A stretch of 64,000 bases of DNA from assembly GCA_013177825.1 (NCBI GenBank), contig JABLXX010000007.1:105487-169486 (forward strand), given 5' to 3'. This DNA comes from Syntrophaceae bacterium (GTDB lineage: Bacteria; Desulfobacterota; Syntrophia; Syntrophales; PHBD01). Below are positions 1 through 9,338 of the stretch, piece by piece. Below the pieces are notes generated by a model. The model saw only the letters and a list, made by a program, of their open reading frames with translations, searched no databases and was not told where the DNA came from. Every line of letters begins with the position of its first letter. Position 1 is the stretch's first letter. The position numbers and the translations under genes were made by a program.

Positions 1-467
1 TCCGCCTCCTCCCGGGGGAGAATCTGGAGAACATAGTCTTCCACCATTCCTTTATGGGGTGGCTTGCCAATCCCCATGCGAACACGGATAAAATCGTCCT
101 CCCCAAGGGATTGTATGACGGAGATCAAACCTTTGTGCCCGCCGGAACCTCCCCCTTTTTTCAGGCGGAGGGTTCCGAAGGGCAGGTCAAGATCGTCATG
201 GACGACGATGAGGTTTTCCAGGTCGATTTTAAAAAAGTCAAAGAGCCTGCGGACAGACATTCCGCTGAGGTTCATATACGTCTGGGGCTTGGCGAGAAGG
301 GCGGGCGACGGACCGATGAATCCCTTTCCGTAAATCGCCTCGAACCGTTTCTGGGAGAGGGTTATCTCCTCGCTGTCGGCCAGCCCATCGATCACCAGAA
401 ATCCCATGTTGTGCCGGCTGAACCGGTATCTCTCCCCCGGGTTGCCCAGCCCCACGATGAGCTTCAT
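1..467 (-). CDS. pth: Peptidyl-tRNA hydrolase (3' end cut by window edge)
   Basis: Releases tRNA from prematurely dropped peptidyl-tRNA in the cytoplasm. The N-terminus reads [14 protein letters not shown], followed by the RHNMGF stretch that carries the catalytic His, and later the family Asp in [11 protein letters not shown] and the GGSGGHKGL loop. About 155 of the usual 185-200 residues are visible; the C-terminus lies beyond base 1. It starts 15 bases after the rplY stop codon, so it is the downstream gene of a prs-rplY-pth run, a common order in this group of bacteria. Identification is firm. Confidence 0.95.
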   Translation of the reverse strand, partial: MKLIVGLGNPGERYRFSRHNMGFLVIDGLADSEEITLSQKRFEAIYGKGFIGPSPALLAKPQTYMNLSGMSVRRLFDFFKIDLENLIVVHDDLDLPFGTLRLKKGGGSGGHKGLISVIQSLGEDDFIRVRMGIGKPPHKGMVEDYVLQILPREEA

Positions 468-482
468 CGGATTCCCCGATCC

Positions 483-1127
483 TTACTCCTCGCGCGCCTT
501 CTGCTTCAGGACTTCCGGTTCTTTCGTACCTTCTTCGCCGGCCTCCGTCTCGGCCGCTGCGGCGACTCTCGGGGCCATAACGGTTACAATGGCCGTATCC
601 TCGCCGTCGACCAGCACGAGCCCTTCCGGGACCTTGAGGTCAGCAATCTTCAGGGAGTCACCGATCTTGAGACCGGTCACGTCCACCTCGATGAACTGAG
701 GAAGCAAACCGGGCAAGCAACTGACGCGCACCTCTCTTTTGAGATGGAGCATCTCACCGCCATCCTGAATGCCGACTGGCGTTCCCGTGAAGTGAAGAGA
801 AACGTCAAAGGTCATCTTGTGGTCCATGCTGACTTCACAGAAATCGGCGTGGAATAGCTTCCGGCTGGATGGATCGATCTGAAGATCCTTGATCAGGGAC
901 AGTTTTTCCGCTTTATTCCCCGCTTCATGGATGACCAGCTTCACGAAGATATTCTCTTCCGCGGTCTTCAAAAGTTTCAGCAGATCGCGGGAATTGACGG
1001 AGATAGGCACGGAGTCGGCCCCGCCGCCGTAAAATACGGCCGGAATCTTCCCCTGGCTGCGCAGACGCCGGGCCGGCCCCTTTCCCGATCCTGTCCGGGC
1101 CTCGGCCCTCAACTCCATGACTTCCAT
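483..1127 (-). CDS. rplY: 50S ribosomal protein L25, long CTC form
   Basis: 5S rRNA-binding ribosomal protein of the L25/TL5/CTC family, 214 residues. The N-terminal 5S-binding domain (about residues 1-95) contains RSQGKIPAVFYGGG, and the C-terminal beta domain (about 100-190) includes the usual VEVDVTGLKIGDSL pattern. An acidic, Ala/Glu-rich tail follows, as is common in CTC forms. The first ATG is chosen because AGGAGG lies five bases upstream; a second in-frame ATG lies three codons later. It lies between prs and pth in the same direction with gaps of 12 and 15 bases, so it is probably co-transcribed. Confidence 0.95.
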   Translation of the reverse strand: MEVMELRAEARTGSGKGPARRLRSQGKIPAVFYGGGADSVPISVNSRDLLKLLKTAEENIFVKLVIHEAGNKAEKLSLIKDLQIDPSSRKLFHADFCEVSMDHKMTFDVSLHFTGTPVGIQDGGEMLHLKREVRVSCLPGLLPQFIEVDVTGLKIGDSLKIADLKVPEGLVLVDGEDTAIVTVMAPRVAAAAETEAGEEGTKEPEVLKQKAREE

Positions 1128-1139
1128 GACTTCCTCCTG

Positions 1140-2081
1140 CTATATGAATAGTGAACTGATGGAATCGTTATAGTAAATCCGCCGCACCGCTTCGCTTAAC
1201 AGCCTGGCCACGGAAAGCACCTGGACCCGGCTGCATCCCCTCGCCCGTTCATGAAGCGGGATCGTGTCGGTGACGACCACTTCCTTGAGCGACGAGCTTT
1301 CGATTCGCTCGATGGCCGGACCCGAAAGAACGGGATGGGTGCAGCAAACCGCCACTTCGAGGGCACCGGCATCCTTCAGGGCGTTGCAGCCCTGGACAAC
1401 CGTTCCTGCCGTATCGATCATATCATCCAGGATGATGACGCGTTTTCCTTCAACGTTTCCGATGATGTTCATTACCTGCGCTTCATTGGGACCGTCCCGC
1501 CGCTTGTCGATGATGGCCAGGCTCGCCCCGAGGCGCTTGGCAAAAGCCCTCGCCCTTTCGACGCCCCCCGTGTCAGGCGAAACAACAACGGTGTTATCCG
1601 TATAGCGCTCTTTGAAATAATCGAGAAGAATGGGGGTGGCGAAGAGGTTGTCGACGGGGATATTGAAGAAACCCTGGATCTGGCCGGCGTGAAGGTCCAT
1701 GGAAAGGACACGGCTGGCGCCGGCCGTCGTAATGAGATCGGCCAGCAGTTTTGCCGATATGGGGGCTCTGGGAGCCACCTTCCGGTCCTGTCTGGCATAT
1801 CCGTAATACGGGATGACTGCTGTGATCCGGTCCGCCGAGGCCCGCTTCATGGCATCGATCATGATCAGCAGTTCCATGCAGGTTAGATTTACCGGCGGAC
1901 AGGTAGACTGGATGATAAAAACATCCATTCCACGGACATTTTCATCAATTTCCACCCGCGTCTCACCATCGCTGAATGTGGAGACATGGGCCTTGCCGAG
2001 GGGAACTCCCAAATGATTGCAGATTTTTTGGGAAAGCTCCGGATTGGCATTCCCGGAGAAAACCCTGATTCTTTCCAGCAT
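1140..2081 (-). CDS. prs: Ribose-phosphate pyrophosphokinase
   Basis: Makes PRPP from ribose 5-phosphate and ATP for nucleotide, His and Trp synthesis. At 313 residues it has standard class I length. Visible motifs are [16 protein letters not shown] near residue 37, the catalytic flexible-loop region [10 protein letters not shown] near 96, and the PRPP-binding loop [13 protein letters not shown] near 217. It follows tRNA-Gln and precedes rplY, a conserved order with ispE upstream. No anomaly is seen. Confidence 0.97.
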   Translation of the reverse strand: MLERIRVFSGNANPELSQKICNHLGVPLGKAHVSTFSDGETRVEIDENVRGMDVFIIQSTCPPVNLTCMELLIMIDAMKRASADRITAVIPYYGYARQDRKVAPRAPISAKLLADLITTAGASRVLSMDLHAGQIQGFFNIPVDNLFATPILLDYFKERYTDNTVVVSPDTGGVERARAFAKRLGASLAIIDKRRDGPNEAQVMNIIGNVEGKRVIILDDMIDTAGTVVQGCNALKDAGALEVAVCCTHPVLSGPAIERIESSSLKEVVVTDTIPLHERARGCSRVQVLSVARLLSEAVRRIYYNDSISSLFI

Positions 2082-2137
2082 GATAGACTCTCAATCGGCG
2101 GGGAATCGCTCCCCGATGGGTTAACCGGTTATGAACA

Positions 2138-2212
2138 TGGCTGGGGCGGGAGGATTCGAACCTCCGTATGCAAGATCCAAATTCTTGTGTCTTACCGCTT
2201 GACGACGCCCCA
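2138..2212 (-). tRNA. tRNA-Gln (anticodon UUG)
   Basis: On the minus strand a full cloverleaf folds: acceptor TGGGGCG pairs with CGCCCCA, D stem GTC/GAC, anticodon stem CAAGA/TCTTG around the loop ATTTGGA (anticodon TTG at loop positions 3-5), and T stem GGAGG/CCTCC around TTCGAAT. The discriminator is G and the CCA end is encoded. It lies between ispE and prs, all in one direction. Confidence 0.97.
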
Positions 2213-2289
2213 GTATACCATCCAGACCTTCATGCATGTCCGGACCCGGGATCTGTCGAACCGGCGGACGACAACAAGGCAACAGGAAG

Positions 2290-3126
2290 TCACAGTGAAC
2301 AGGCCGTGTACACGTCCCATTTCCCGGATCCCGTCAGGGCCGCCGCGGCTCTCCGGGCATCTTCTCCCTTTTCGAAAATGCCGAAGACGGTGGGACCGCT
2401 GCCGGACATCAGGGCACCCAAAGCGCCTCTTCGAAGCAGGAGATTCTTAAGTTCCCGAAGCTCCGGATGACGCTTCAGGGTCACACTCTCCAGATCGTTC
2501 CAAAGACCCTGCGCCACGTCACAGATCGTATAAAATCGCGGGATGCTATAATGGATAGGGTTGTTTGTCAATCTCAAATTCAGTCCCTGATAGACCGGTC
2601 CGGTGGGTACTTCGAGGGGAGGATGAAGGAGAACCAGGTCAAAGGGAGGAAGGGGATCCGCCGGCTCGAGCCGTTCGCCGATTCCAAAGGCCCAGGCACG
2701 GTTTCCTGACAGGAAGAAAGGAACATCCGCCCCCAGGGAAGCCGCCTGGCGGCTCAATTCATCTGCCGGGAGAGGATATCCATAAAGCTCATTCAGGACG
2801 GACAGGGTGACGGCGGCGTTGGAACTGCCGCCGCCCAATCCGGCGGCCATGGGAATCCGTTTGTGAAGCTCGATCTCCACCCCCCCGGAGATGCCGGATC
2901 GGGAATAAAAGGCCCGGGCGGCCCGGTAGACCAGGTTCCGCTCATCCTCCGGCAGGTCGCTCCCGGGACAGCGGAGTTTGATGCCCTGTGGCTTCTGCTG
3001 GAAGATCAGTTCATCATGGAGACTGATGGCCTGCATCAGGGAGGCAATCTCATGATAACCATCCCCTCTTTTTCCCAGGACCCGGAGAACGAGATTCACC
3101 TTGGCCGGAGACAGTCTCCGGATCAT
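2290..3126 (-). CDS. ispE: 4-diphosphocytidyl-2-C-methyl-D-erythritol kinase
   Basis: GHMP-family kinase of the non-mevalonate (MEP) isoprenoid pathway, 278 residues, normal length. The N-terminal substrate motif SPAKVNLVLRV and the ATP-binding PMAAGLGGGSSNAA glycine loop (near residue 90) are clear, as is the C-terminal GALMSGSGPTVFGIF motif. Its ATG overlaps the DUF1844 stop codon by four bases, so the two are translationally coupled. tRNA-Gln and prs follow downstream. Confidence 0.96.
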   Translation of the reverse strand: MIRRLSPAKVNLVLRVLGKRGDGYHEIASLMQAISLHDELIFQQKPQGIKLRCPGSDLPEDERNLVYRAARAFYSRSGISGGVEIELHKRIPMAAGLGGGSSNAAVTLSVLNELYGYPLPADELSRQAASLGADVPFFLSGNRAWAFGIGERLEPADPLPPFDLVLLHPPLEVPTGPVYQGLNLRLTNNPIHYSIPRFYTICDVAQGLWNDLESVTLKRHPELRELKNLLLRRGALGALMSGSGPTVFGIFEKGEDARRAAAALTGSGKWDVYTACSL

Positions 3127-3584
3127 CGGCTGCCGCTCTCTTTCACATACCGCATCCGCAGTTCAAACAGCGCGCTGTCCAGAAGGGCCTTTTCTCCCTC
3201 ATCCAGGTTGCCCTCCGTTTTCCGCTGCAGCATCCCCAGGATGTCGATGGACTGCTTGGCCGCCGGCAGGTTCCGCTCCGTGCGGTTGGTCACGGGGTCG
3301 GGAATGTCACCGAAATGATAGAGAACCGACGTGCTCAGGGAAACGACGAAGCCGGCAAACGAGACTTCCGGGTACGAGGCCTCCCCCCCTTGGGAATCGG
3401 CCGCAGTGGGCTCTTCGCGGGGAGTTTCCTGCCGGGGAGGAGACTCGTCACCGGCGGCCGCCCGTTCATCCGAGGAGGCGGGAGCAGCCTCCGGAGGGGC
3501 CGTCTCTTCTTTCGGCGCTCCCGATTCGTCGAAAAGGCGCCGATCCCGGACCACAAAACCTTTTCCTTCCTTTTCTTCCGTCAT
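3123..3584 (-). CDS. DUF1844 domain protein
   Basis: A 153-residue protein of unknown function. The first 65 residues are low complexity, rich in Pro, Glu and Ala. The C-terminal half (about 70-150) is the DUF1844 core with SFAGFVVSLSTSVLYHFGDI and the NLPAAKQSIDILGMLQ helix. No catalytic residues are apparent. The stop codon overlaps the ispE start. The family is common in Desulfobacterota next to ispE or ribosome-related genes, but its role is not known. Confidence 0.8.
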   Translation of the reverse strand: MTEEKEGKGFVVRDRRLFDESGAPKEETAPPEAAPASSDERAAAGDESPPRQETPREEPTAADSQGGEASYPEVSFAGFVVSLSTSVLYHFGDIPDPVTNRTERNLPAAKQSIDILGMLQRKTEGNLDEGEKALLDSALFELRMRYVKESGSR

Positions 3585-3662
3585 GGCGAATGCCTCCGAT
3601 AGGAAAGGACTTCCGGCGAGGCCCGGTAAAATATCCGCCCCGCCGGAAGTCCTCTACCGAAT

Positions 3663-4511
3663 TCAGGAAATCCTCATGCTGCGGAGCCTGGCAATCCGCT
3701 CTTCAATCGGCGGATGGGTGCTGAACAGGCTCATGAGGGACCGCCCCGTCAGGGGGTTGACAATGAACATGTGGGCCGTTGACGGATTGGCGTCCATCGG
3801 AACGGCCTGGGATGCCCGGGAGAGCTTCTCGAGGGCTCCCGCAAGTCCGTACGGTTTACCGGACACCTTGGCTCCTCCTTCATCCGCCAGGTACTCCCGG
3901 GATCGGGAGATGGCCATCTGGATGATCGTCGCGGCGATGGGGGCCAGGATGGCCATCGCGATCAGGCCGAGAATACCCCCTCCCCCTTCGTCGTCGTCCC
4001 GGCTGGCGCCGCCGAATATGGCCGCCCACTGGGCCATGTTGGCCAGCATGACAATGGCCCCTGCCAGTGTCGCGGCGATGGAACCGACGAGAATGTCCTT
4101 GTTTTTGATATGGGTCAGCTCGTGGGCGATGACCCCTTCCAACTCATCCCTGTTCAGAATCCGGAGGATCCCTTCCGTCACGGCCACTACGGCATGCTGC
4201 TCGTTGCGGCCCGTGGCGAACGCGTTGGGCGTATCCCCCGGGATGATGTAGACCCGCGGCATGGGAAGGGACGCTTTCAGGGCCAGGTTCTTCACCATGT
4301 GATAGAGCTCCGGGGCCTGGGCTTCCGTAACCTCCTGAGCACGGTACATTCTCAGGACGATCTTGTCGGAGAACCAGTAGCTTCCGAAGTTCATGACCAT
4401 CGCAAAGACGAAGGCCAGGACAACCCCGCCCCGCCCTCCGAAATATCCCCCGATGAGCATCAGGAGTCCCGTCAGCGCCCCCAGCAGGAGGGCTGTTCGG
4501 AACGAGTTCAT
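3663..4511 (-). CDS. htpX: HtpX family membrane zinc metalloprotease
   Basis: Membrane-bound stress protease that degrades misfolded membrane proteins. The 282-residue product starts [15 protein letters not shown]; the ATG overlaps the clpB stop codon (ATGA), which fixes the start against a longer open frame upstream. Two N-terminal membrane helices (about 6-24 and 28-48) precede the HELTH zinc motif near residue 132, and two further hydrophobic segments follow. The third zinc ligand lies in [10 protein letters not shown]. Coupling to clpB points to joint heat-shock expression. Confidence 0.95.
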   Translation of the reverse strand: MNSFRTALLLGALTGLLMLIGGYFGGRGGVVLAFVFAMVMNFGSYWFSDKIVLRMYRAQEVTEAQAPELYHMVKNLALKASLPMPRVYIIPGDTPNAFATGRNEQHAVVAVTEGILRILNRDELEGVIAHELTHIKNKDILVGSIAATLAGAIVMLANMAQWAAIFGGASRDDDEGGGGILGLIAMAILAPIAATIIQMAISRSREYLADEGGAKVSGKPYGLAGALEKLSRASQAVPMDANPSTAHMFIVNPLTGRSLMSLFSTHPPIEERIARLRSMRIS

Positions 4512-7120
4512 ATGGACCTCCTTTTTTTCGTCTCCGGTTTCTGCATGGTGATCTCGCCGGCCTCGGACGCGTCCACCCGGATGGTGTCGCCCTCCCGGAA
4601 CGTCCCCTCCAGAATCTTCATGGCCAGCGGATCCAGCAACAGTTTCTGAAGCGCCCGCTTCAGCGGTCTCGCGCCGTATACGGGGCTGTATCCGGCCTCG
4701 GCTATAGTATCTTTCGCCCGGTCTGTCAATTCGAGGGTCAGCTTGCGCTCCTCCAGCCGCTTTACGATCAGCCCGATCTGAATCAGGATGATCCGGCGGA
4801 TGTCCTCGAGAGCCAGCCCGCGGAACATGATAATGTCGTCCACCCGGTTGAGGAACTCGGGACGGAACGTAGCCCGGAGCGCATCCATGGCCTGAGCCCT
4901 CTTGTCCTCCTCGCTCATGTTCGGGTCCTGGATCCACTGGCTCCCCACGTTGGACGTCAGGATCACGACCGTATTCTTGAAATCGACCGTCCGGCCGTGA
5001 CCGTCGGTCAAACGCCCGTCATCGAGAATCTGGAGCAGCACGTTGAATACGTCCGGGTGCGCCTTCTCGATCTCGTCGAACAGGAGAACGGCGTAGGGAC
5101 GGCGCCGGACCGCCTCGGTCAGCTGCCCTCCTTCGTCATAGCCGACATATCCGGGCGGCGACCCGATCAGTCGGGCCACGGAATGTTTTTCCATATACTC
5201 CGACATGTCGATCCGGATCATGGCCTGCTCGCTGTCGAACATGAACTCTGCCAAGGCCCGGGCCAGCTCGGTCTTGCCAACGCCGGTAGGACCGAGGAAG
5301 ATGAAGGAGCCGATGGGCCGGTTCGGATCCTGAAGGCCCGAACGGGCACGCCGCAGGGCGCTGGAAACGGCGGCAACGCCTTCGTCCTGGCCGACGACCC
5401 GGAGACGCAACCGCTCTTCCATGTGGACCAGCTTGTGGACATCCGTCTCGAGCATCTTGGACACGGGAATCCCCGTCCAGTTGGCCACGACCTCGGCCAC
5501 GTCCTCCGCGTCCACCTCCTCCTTCAGCATCCGCTCGCCCTTCTGGGCCTCTTCCAGCCGTGTCTGCTCCTTCTGAATCTCGCCGTTGAGCTCGACCAGG
5601 CGGCCGTAGCGGATCTCTGCCGCCTTCGCCAGGTCTCCCGACCGCTGGGCATCCGCCTCTTCCAGCTTGAGCTGTTCGATCTGGCTCTTGATCGTCTGGA
5701 TCTGCTTGATCGCCTCCTTCTCGGCGCTCCAGTGGAGCTTCATCCGGTCCATGGACTCATTCAGGTCCGCCAGTTCCCGGTCGATCTTTTCCCTTCGCTC
5801 CACCGCCGTCGGATCCGTCTCGTTCTTCAGGGACTGACGCTCAATCTCGAGCTGGATGACCCGGCGGTCGATGGCGTCTATCTCGGCGGGCATGCTGTCC
5901 AGCTCGATCCGCAGGCGTGAGGCCGCCTCGTCGACCAGGTCCACCGCCTTGTCGGGCAGAAACCGGTCGCTGATGTAGCGGTTCGACAGGGTCGCCGCGG
6001 CGATGAGGGCATCGTCCTTGATCCGGACCCCGTGATGGACTTCATAGCGCTCCTTCAGTCCCCGGAGGATGGCGATGGTGTCCTCCACGGTAGGCTCCTT
6101 CACCAGAATGGGCTGGAAGCGGCGCTCCAGGGCCGGGTCCTTTTCGATGTATTTCCGGTACTCGTTGAGGGTCGTGGCGCCGACGCAGCGGAGCTCGCCC
6201 CGGGCCAGGGCGGGCTTGAGCATGTTGGAAGCGTCCACGGACCCCTCCGCCGCCCCCGCGCCGACCACCGTATGGATCTCGTCGATAAAAAGGATGATCT
6301 CCCCTTCAGCCGCGATGACTTCCTTCAGTACGGCCTTGAGGCGCTCCTCGAACTCGCCGCGGTACTTCGCGCCGGCGACGAGGGCTCCGATGTCGAGGCC
6401 GACAACGCGCTTGTCCTTCAGGTTTTCCGGAACGTCGCCGTTGACGATCCGCTGGGCCAAGCCTTCGACGATGGCCGTCTTGCCGACCCCGGGCTCTCCG
6501 ATGAGGACCGGGTTGTTCTTCGTCCGGCGGGACAGGACCTGCATGATGCGACGGATCTCGTCGTCCCGGCCGATGACCGGATCGAAGGACCCCTTTCTGG
6601 CCAGCTCGTTGAAATCTCGGGCGTAGCGCTTCAGGGCCTGGTATTTTTCCTCCGGATTGGGATCGGTGATGCGCTGGTTTCCCCGGATATTCACAAGGAC
6701 TTTAAAGATGCTGTCCCGCGAGATCCCCTGATCCTTCAATATACCCGCCGTTGCCCCTTCCTTTTCCTCCGTCATGGCGACCAGGATGTGCTCGGCGCTC
6801 ACGTATTCGTCGGACAGGCGCGCCGCTTCGGACACCGCCTGATCCAGAACCCGGCCCAGCCGGGGGGAAAGGTACGTCTGTCCTCTTCCCGCCCCCTCCA
6901 CTCTTGGGATCTTCTGCAGAGCCCGGTCGAGATCCTTCTCCAGTTTCCCGGCATCGGCGCCGAGCTTGCCCAGGATCTCCCCGACGACTCCCTCCGTCTG
7001 CCGGAGCAAAGTCAGGAGGAGATGCTCCACTTCCACGGCCTGGTGGCCGCTCTTCTGGGCCAGGGTCTGCGCGTCCTGCAGGGCCTCCTGGGCTTTCAGG
7101 GTGAATTTGTCGAAACGCAT
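4508..7120 (-). CDS. clpB: ATP-dependent disaggregase ClpB
   Basis: Hexameric AAA+ chaperone that, with DnaK, extracts proteins from aggregates. The 870-residue product contains the N-terminal Clp repeat domain (1-150), AAA-1 with Walker [15 protein letters not shown] near 205, a coiled-coil M domain (about 410-530, rich in Glu, Lys and Gln), and AAA-2 with [14 protein letters not shown] near 600 followed by the D2-small domain. Both Walker B segments are intact (IILFIDEIH and [11 protein letters not shown]). It is upstream of and coupled to htpX. I saw no clear sigma-32 promoter in the 143 bases upstream. Confidence 0.97.
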   Translation of the reverse strand: MRFDKFTLKAQEALQDAQTLAQKSGHQAVEVEHLLLTLLRQTEGVVGEILGKLGADAGKLEKDLDRALQKIPRVEGAGRGQTYLSPRLGRVLDQAVSEAARLSDEYVSAEHILVAMTEEKEGATAGILKDQGISRDSIFKVLVNIRGNQRITDPNPEEKYQALKRYARDFNELARKGSFDPVIGRDDEIRRIMQVLSRRTKNNPVLIGEPGVGKTAIVEGLAQRIVNGDVPENLKDKRVVGLDIGALVAGAKYRGEFEERLKAVLKEVIAAEGEIILFIDEIHTVVGAGAAEGSVDASNMLKPALARGELRCVGATTLNEYRKYIEKDPALERRFQPILVKEPTVEDTIAILRGLKERYEVHHGVRIKDDALIAAATLSNRYISDRFLPDKAVDLVDEAASRLRIELDSMPAEIDAIDRRVIQLEIERQSLKNETDPTAVERREKIDRELADLNESMDRMKLHWSAEKEAIKQIQTIKSQIEQLKLEEADAQRSGDLAKAAEIRYGRLVELNGEIQKEQTRLEEAQKGERMLKEEVDAEDVAEVVANWTGIPVSKMLETDVHKLVHMEERLRLRVVGQDEGVAAVSSALRRARSGLQDPNRPIGSFIFLGPTGVGKTELARALAEFMFDSEQAMIRIDMSEYMEKHSVARLIGSPPGYVGYDEGGQLTEAVRRRPYAVLLFDEIEKAHPDVFNVLLQILDDGRLTDGHGRTVDFKNTVVILTSNVGSQWIQDPNMSEEDKRAQAMDALRATFRPEFLNRVDDIIMFRGLALEDIRRIILIQIGLIVKRLEERKLTLELTDRAKDTIAEAGYSPVYGARPLKRALQKLLLDPLAMKILEGTFREGDTIRVDASEAGEITMQKPETKKRRSI

Positions 7121-7230
7121 GACAACCTCCGCTATGCTTATTCAACCGATCGCTTTATCCGCGCGGGAAGCAGCCGGGAAACATCCTTCGTATCCGGGTT
7201 CCCTTTTTCCAATTGACCGGACAGGCCGGC

Positions 7231-7244
7231 GGCTTCCCGAAGCC
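7231..7244 (-). terminator. Small hairpin after the diadenylate cyclase gene
   Basis: The inverted repeat GGCTTC-CC-GAAGCC lies 20 bases downstream of the stop codon of the diadenylate cyclase gene. No T-run follows, so termination is only a possibility. Confidence 0.25.
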
Positions 7245-7263
7245 CCCGGCGATACTGCCTTTC

Positions 7264-8133
7264 CTATTCTGTGGGCTTTTCAATGCTAACGAGGATCTTG
7301 CCTCTTTTGAAAATCGTCACGTTGCCCGATGATTCGGACAGAACGATGGCAATCGCATCGGTAATGCTCGTGATGCCGGCCGCCGCGATATGGCGACTTC
7401 CGAGTCCATGAGGAAAATCTTTGCCTTCCAGAGCCGCGCTCAGGTGTCTCCCCGCCGTGACGAGAACACCGTTGTCCTGGATCACAAACGCCCCGTCGAT
7501 GGCCGAAAATTCCTTGATCGTCTCTTTGAGGTCCGGATTCAGGATATTCCTCTGTTCCTCGGCATAGCCCATGAAGGGGTTGATGATCATCTGCCGGGAA
7601 AGCTGGAGCACCCGCTCGTGATCCCCCAGGATAAAGATGGTTCCCACTTTCCGGCCTTCCCTTCCCTGGGCGGCCAGTTCCAGAGCCAGATTCAGAACGG
7701 TGCCGAAGACTTCCGGATAAACCGTTTCGGTTAGTCCCGTCATGTTTTCGGAGGTGAGGATCTCGAATTCCTTCCCCACGTCGATGACGAACAGGCTGTC
7801 GGCATACCCGAAGCGGGATACCCCGCTGAGGCACACAACCTTGTCCCCCTTCTGGAAAATGCCCATGGCGATCCCTTTGGTGATGGCGATCTTGATCTGG
7901 CCGAGGCGGGTCAGCTTGACGTCGGGCACGTTGATCAGGATGCTCCTGTTCCGGATGTGCTCGGGGATCTCTTCATCCCCCCGGGTAACGACGATCAGGT
8001 CGTAACAGCACTCTCCTTTTTCGGAAATAGGCATGTGGTCCACCAGGTCGGAATACAGAAGCATCGCTTTCGCTTCCGCCTCTTTGGCTATCTTGCAGGC
8101 TGCTTCGAGAATAATCTGGCTGATTGAATTCAT
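7264..8133 (-). CDS. Diadenylate cyclase (DAC/DisA_N domain), DacZ-like
   Basis: Predicted to make cyclic di-AMP from two ATP. The C-terminal DAC domain (about residues 165-285) has DGAFVIQDNGVLVTAG, matching the catalytic DGA motif, and GLGSRHIAAAGITSITDAIA, matching the RHR-type motif (here SRH). The N-terminal 160 residues resemble the pyruvate-kinase C-terminal-like domain found in archaeal DacZ-type cyclases. There are no membrane helices, so it is neither CdaA nor CdaS, and it lacks the DisA DNA-binding part. The ATG at 8133 is chosen because AAAGGTG precedes it; a second ATG five codons earlier has no ribosome binding site. It lies between clpB and divergent rpoH. Confidence 0.82.
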   Translation of the reverse strand: MNSISQIILEAACKIAKEAEAKAMLLYSDLVDHMPISEKGECCYDLIVVTRGDEEIPEHIRNRSILINVPDVKLTRLGQIKIAITKGIAMGIFQKGDKVVCLSGVSRFGYADSLFVIDVGKEFEILTSENMTGLTETVYPEVFGTVLNLALELAAQGREGRKVGTIFILGDHERVLQLSRQMIINPFMGYAEEQRNILNPDLKETIKEFSAIDGAFVIQDNGVLVTAGRHLSAALEGKDFPHGLGSRHIAAAGITSITDAIAIVLSESSGNVTIFKRGKILVSIEKPTE

Positions 8134-8214
8134 GGCATCACCTTTCATCCAAAATCGGCGTTAAATTAAGCACAAAGCCTCTTCCTGTCAAGGACGCGAC
8201 CGGATACAAAACGC

Positions 8215-8242
8215 TTGACAGGGGTCCCATCTACAGGATATT
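8215..8242 (+). promoter_or_regulatory. Sigma-70 type promoter of rpoH
   Basis: A perfect -35 TTGACA (8215-8220) is followed after 16 bases by GATATT (8237-8242, four of six consensus positions). Transcription would start about 25 bases before the rpoH ribosome binding site AGGAGG at 8267. Confidence 0.6.
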
Positions 8243-8275
8243 TTAACATGATATCAATGTTTTGCAGGAGGACAC

Positions 8276-9136
8276 TTGGAACTTCCCACCCTGACGGGAA
8301 CCCTTGATCGATACATCTCGGAGATCAATCAGTTTGAGCTCCTGACTCCGGAAGAGGAATTCCGGCTGGCCGTCCGTTTCCGAAAATACAACGACATGGA
8401 GGCGGCCCAGCATCTGGTCGTGTCCAATCTTCGGTTCGTTGTCAAAATCGCTCATGAATACAGGAATTACGGCATGAAACTGGCCGACCTCATCCAGGAG
8501 GGAAACATCGGCCTGATGCATGCCGTCAAGAAATTCGATCCGTATCGGGGATACCGCCTCATCTCTTATGCCGTCTGGTGGATCCGCGCCTACATCCAGA
8601 ATTACATCATCAAGACCTGGAGCGTCGTCAAAATCGGAACGACTCAGGCCCAGCGCAAACTGTTCTTCAAACTTGGCCAGGCAAAGAAGAAGCTCGAAGC
8701 TCTCTCCCAGAAAAACCCGGAGTTTGCGGAAATCGCCGAATCCCTTGGGGTGAAGGAGATCGACATCGAGCAGATGGACCTGCGGCTGAGTCACCGCGAC
8801 CTCTCCCTGGACGCGACGATCAGCGACGACGGGGAGGTGTCGCACCTGGATTACCTGACCTATGACGGGGATGACCAGGAGATTTCACTGATCAAGAAAG
8901 AGGAAATGGAACTGGCGCGGAAGAACATCGCCGGAGCGATGGCCGCGCTCAACGAAAAGGAAAGCTACATCATCCGCCATCGGGTCATGGCGGACAATCC
9001 GGAGACCCTTCAGGAAATCGGAAACCGATACCACATCACCCGGGAGAGAGCACGCCAGATCGAGAAGCAGGCCCTGAAGAAGCTGGCAACAGCACTTCCC
9101 TACCTCGGAACCGATCCCCCTCTTCTGGGCAACTAG
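8276..9136 (+). CDS. rpoH: RNA polymerase heat-shock sigma factor RpoH
   Basis: Sigma-32 type factor, 286 residues. Region 2 contains VSNLRFVVKIAHEYRNYG and the core-binding and -10 helices ending YAVWWIRAYIQNYI. The RpoH box QRKLFFKLGQAKKKL near residue 125 distinguishes it from other group 2/3 sigmas, and region 4 has the HTH ITRERARQIEKQALKKL. The start codon is TTG at 8276, five bases after AGGAGG; no ATG is near. It is transcribed divergently from the diadenylate cyclase-clpB-htpX set, which probably includes its own targets. Confidence 0.95.
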   Translation: MELPTLTGTLDRYISEINQFELLTPEEEFRLAVRFRKYNDMEAAQHLVVSNLRFVVKIAHEYRNYGMKLADLIQEGNIGLMHAVKKFDPYRGYRLISYAVWWIRAYIQNYIIKTWSVVKIGTTQAQRKLFFKLGQAKKKLEALSQKNPEFAEIAESLGVKEIDIEQMDLRLSHRDLSLDATISDDGEVSHLDYLTYDGDDQEISLIKKEEMELARKNIAGAMAALNEKESYIIRHRVMADNPETLQEIGNRYHITRERARQIEKQALKKLATALPYLGTDPPLLGN

Positions 9137-9338
9137 CGGGCCGTCGAAAGACGACCGCCCACCGTTTTCCCCCCGTTCTCCGTCCATCGACGAAGCGACA
9201 AACACGCCTGACGGATCGGGATTCCGGTTGACCGGCAGCCGGACATGCTGAAAAGGCCTGCTAATCCGGATTTCTTAAATACGCCGGGGATGCCGCAGGC
9301 CCGCTGCGGATAACCATCGGCAAGAACGGATCGTTGCA

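Noticed and set aside
3663..4937. Longer N-terminus for HtpX
   Set aside because: The upstream 142 codons overlap clpB in another frame and lack the membrane protein character; the ATGA overlap gives a natural start at 4511.
9137..9338. Possible small gene between rpoH and dnaB
   Set aside because: The open frame on the minus strand shows no ribosome binding site and no protein-like composition; the segment is a convergent spacer.
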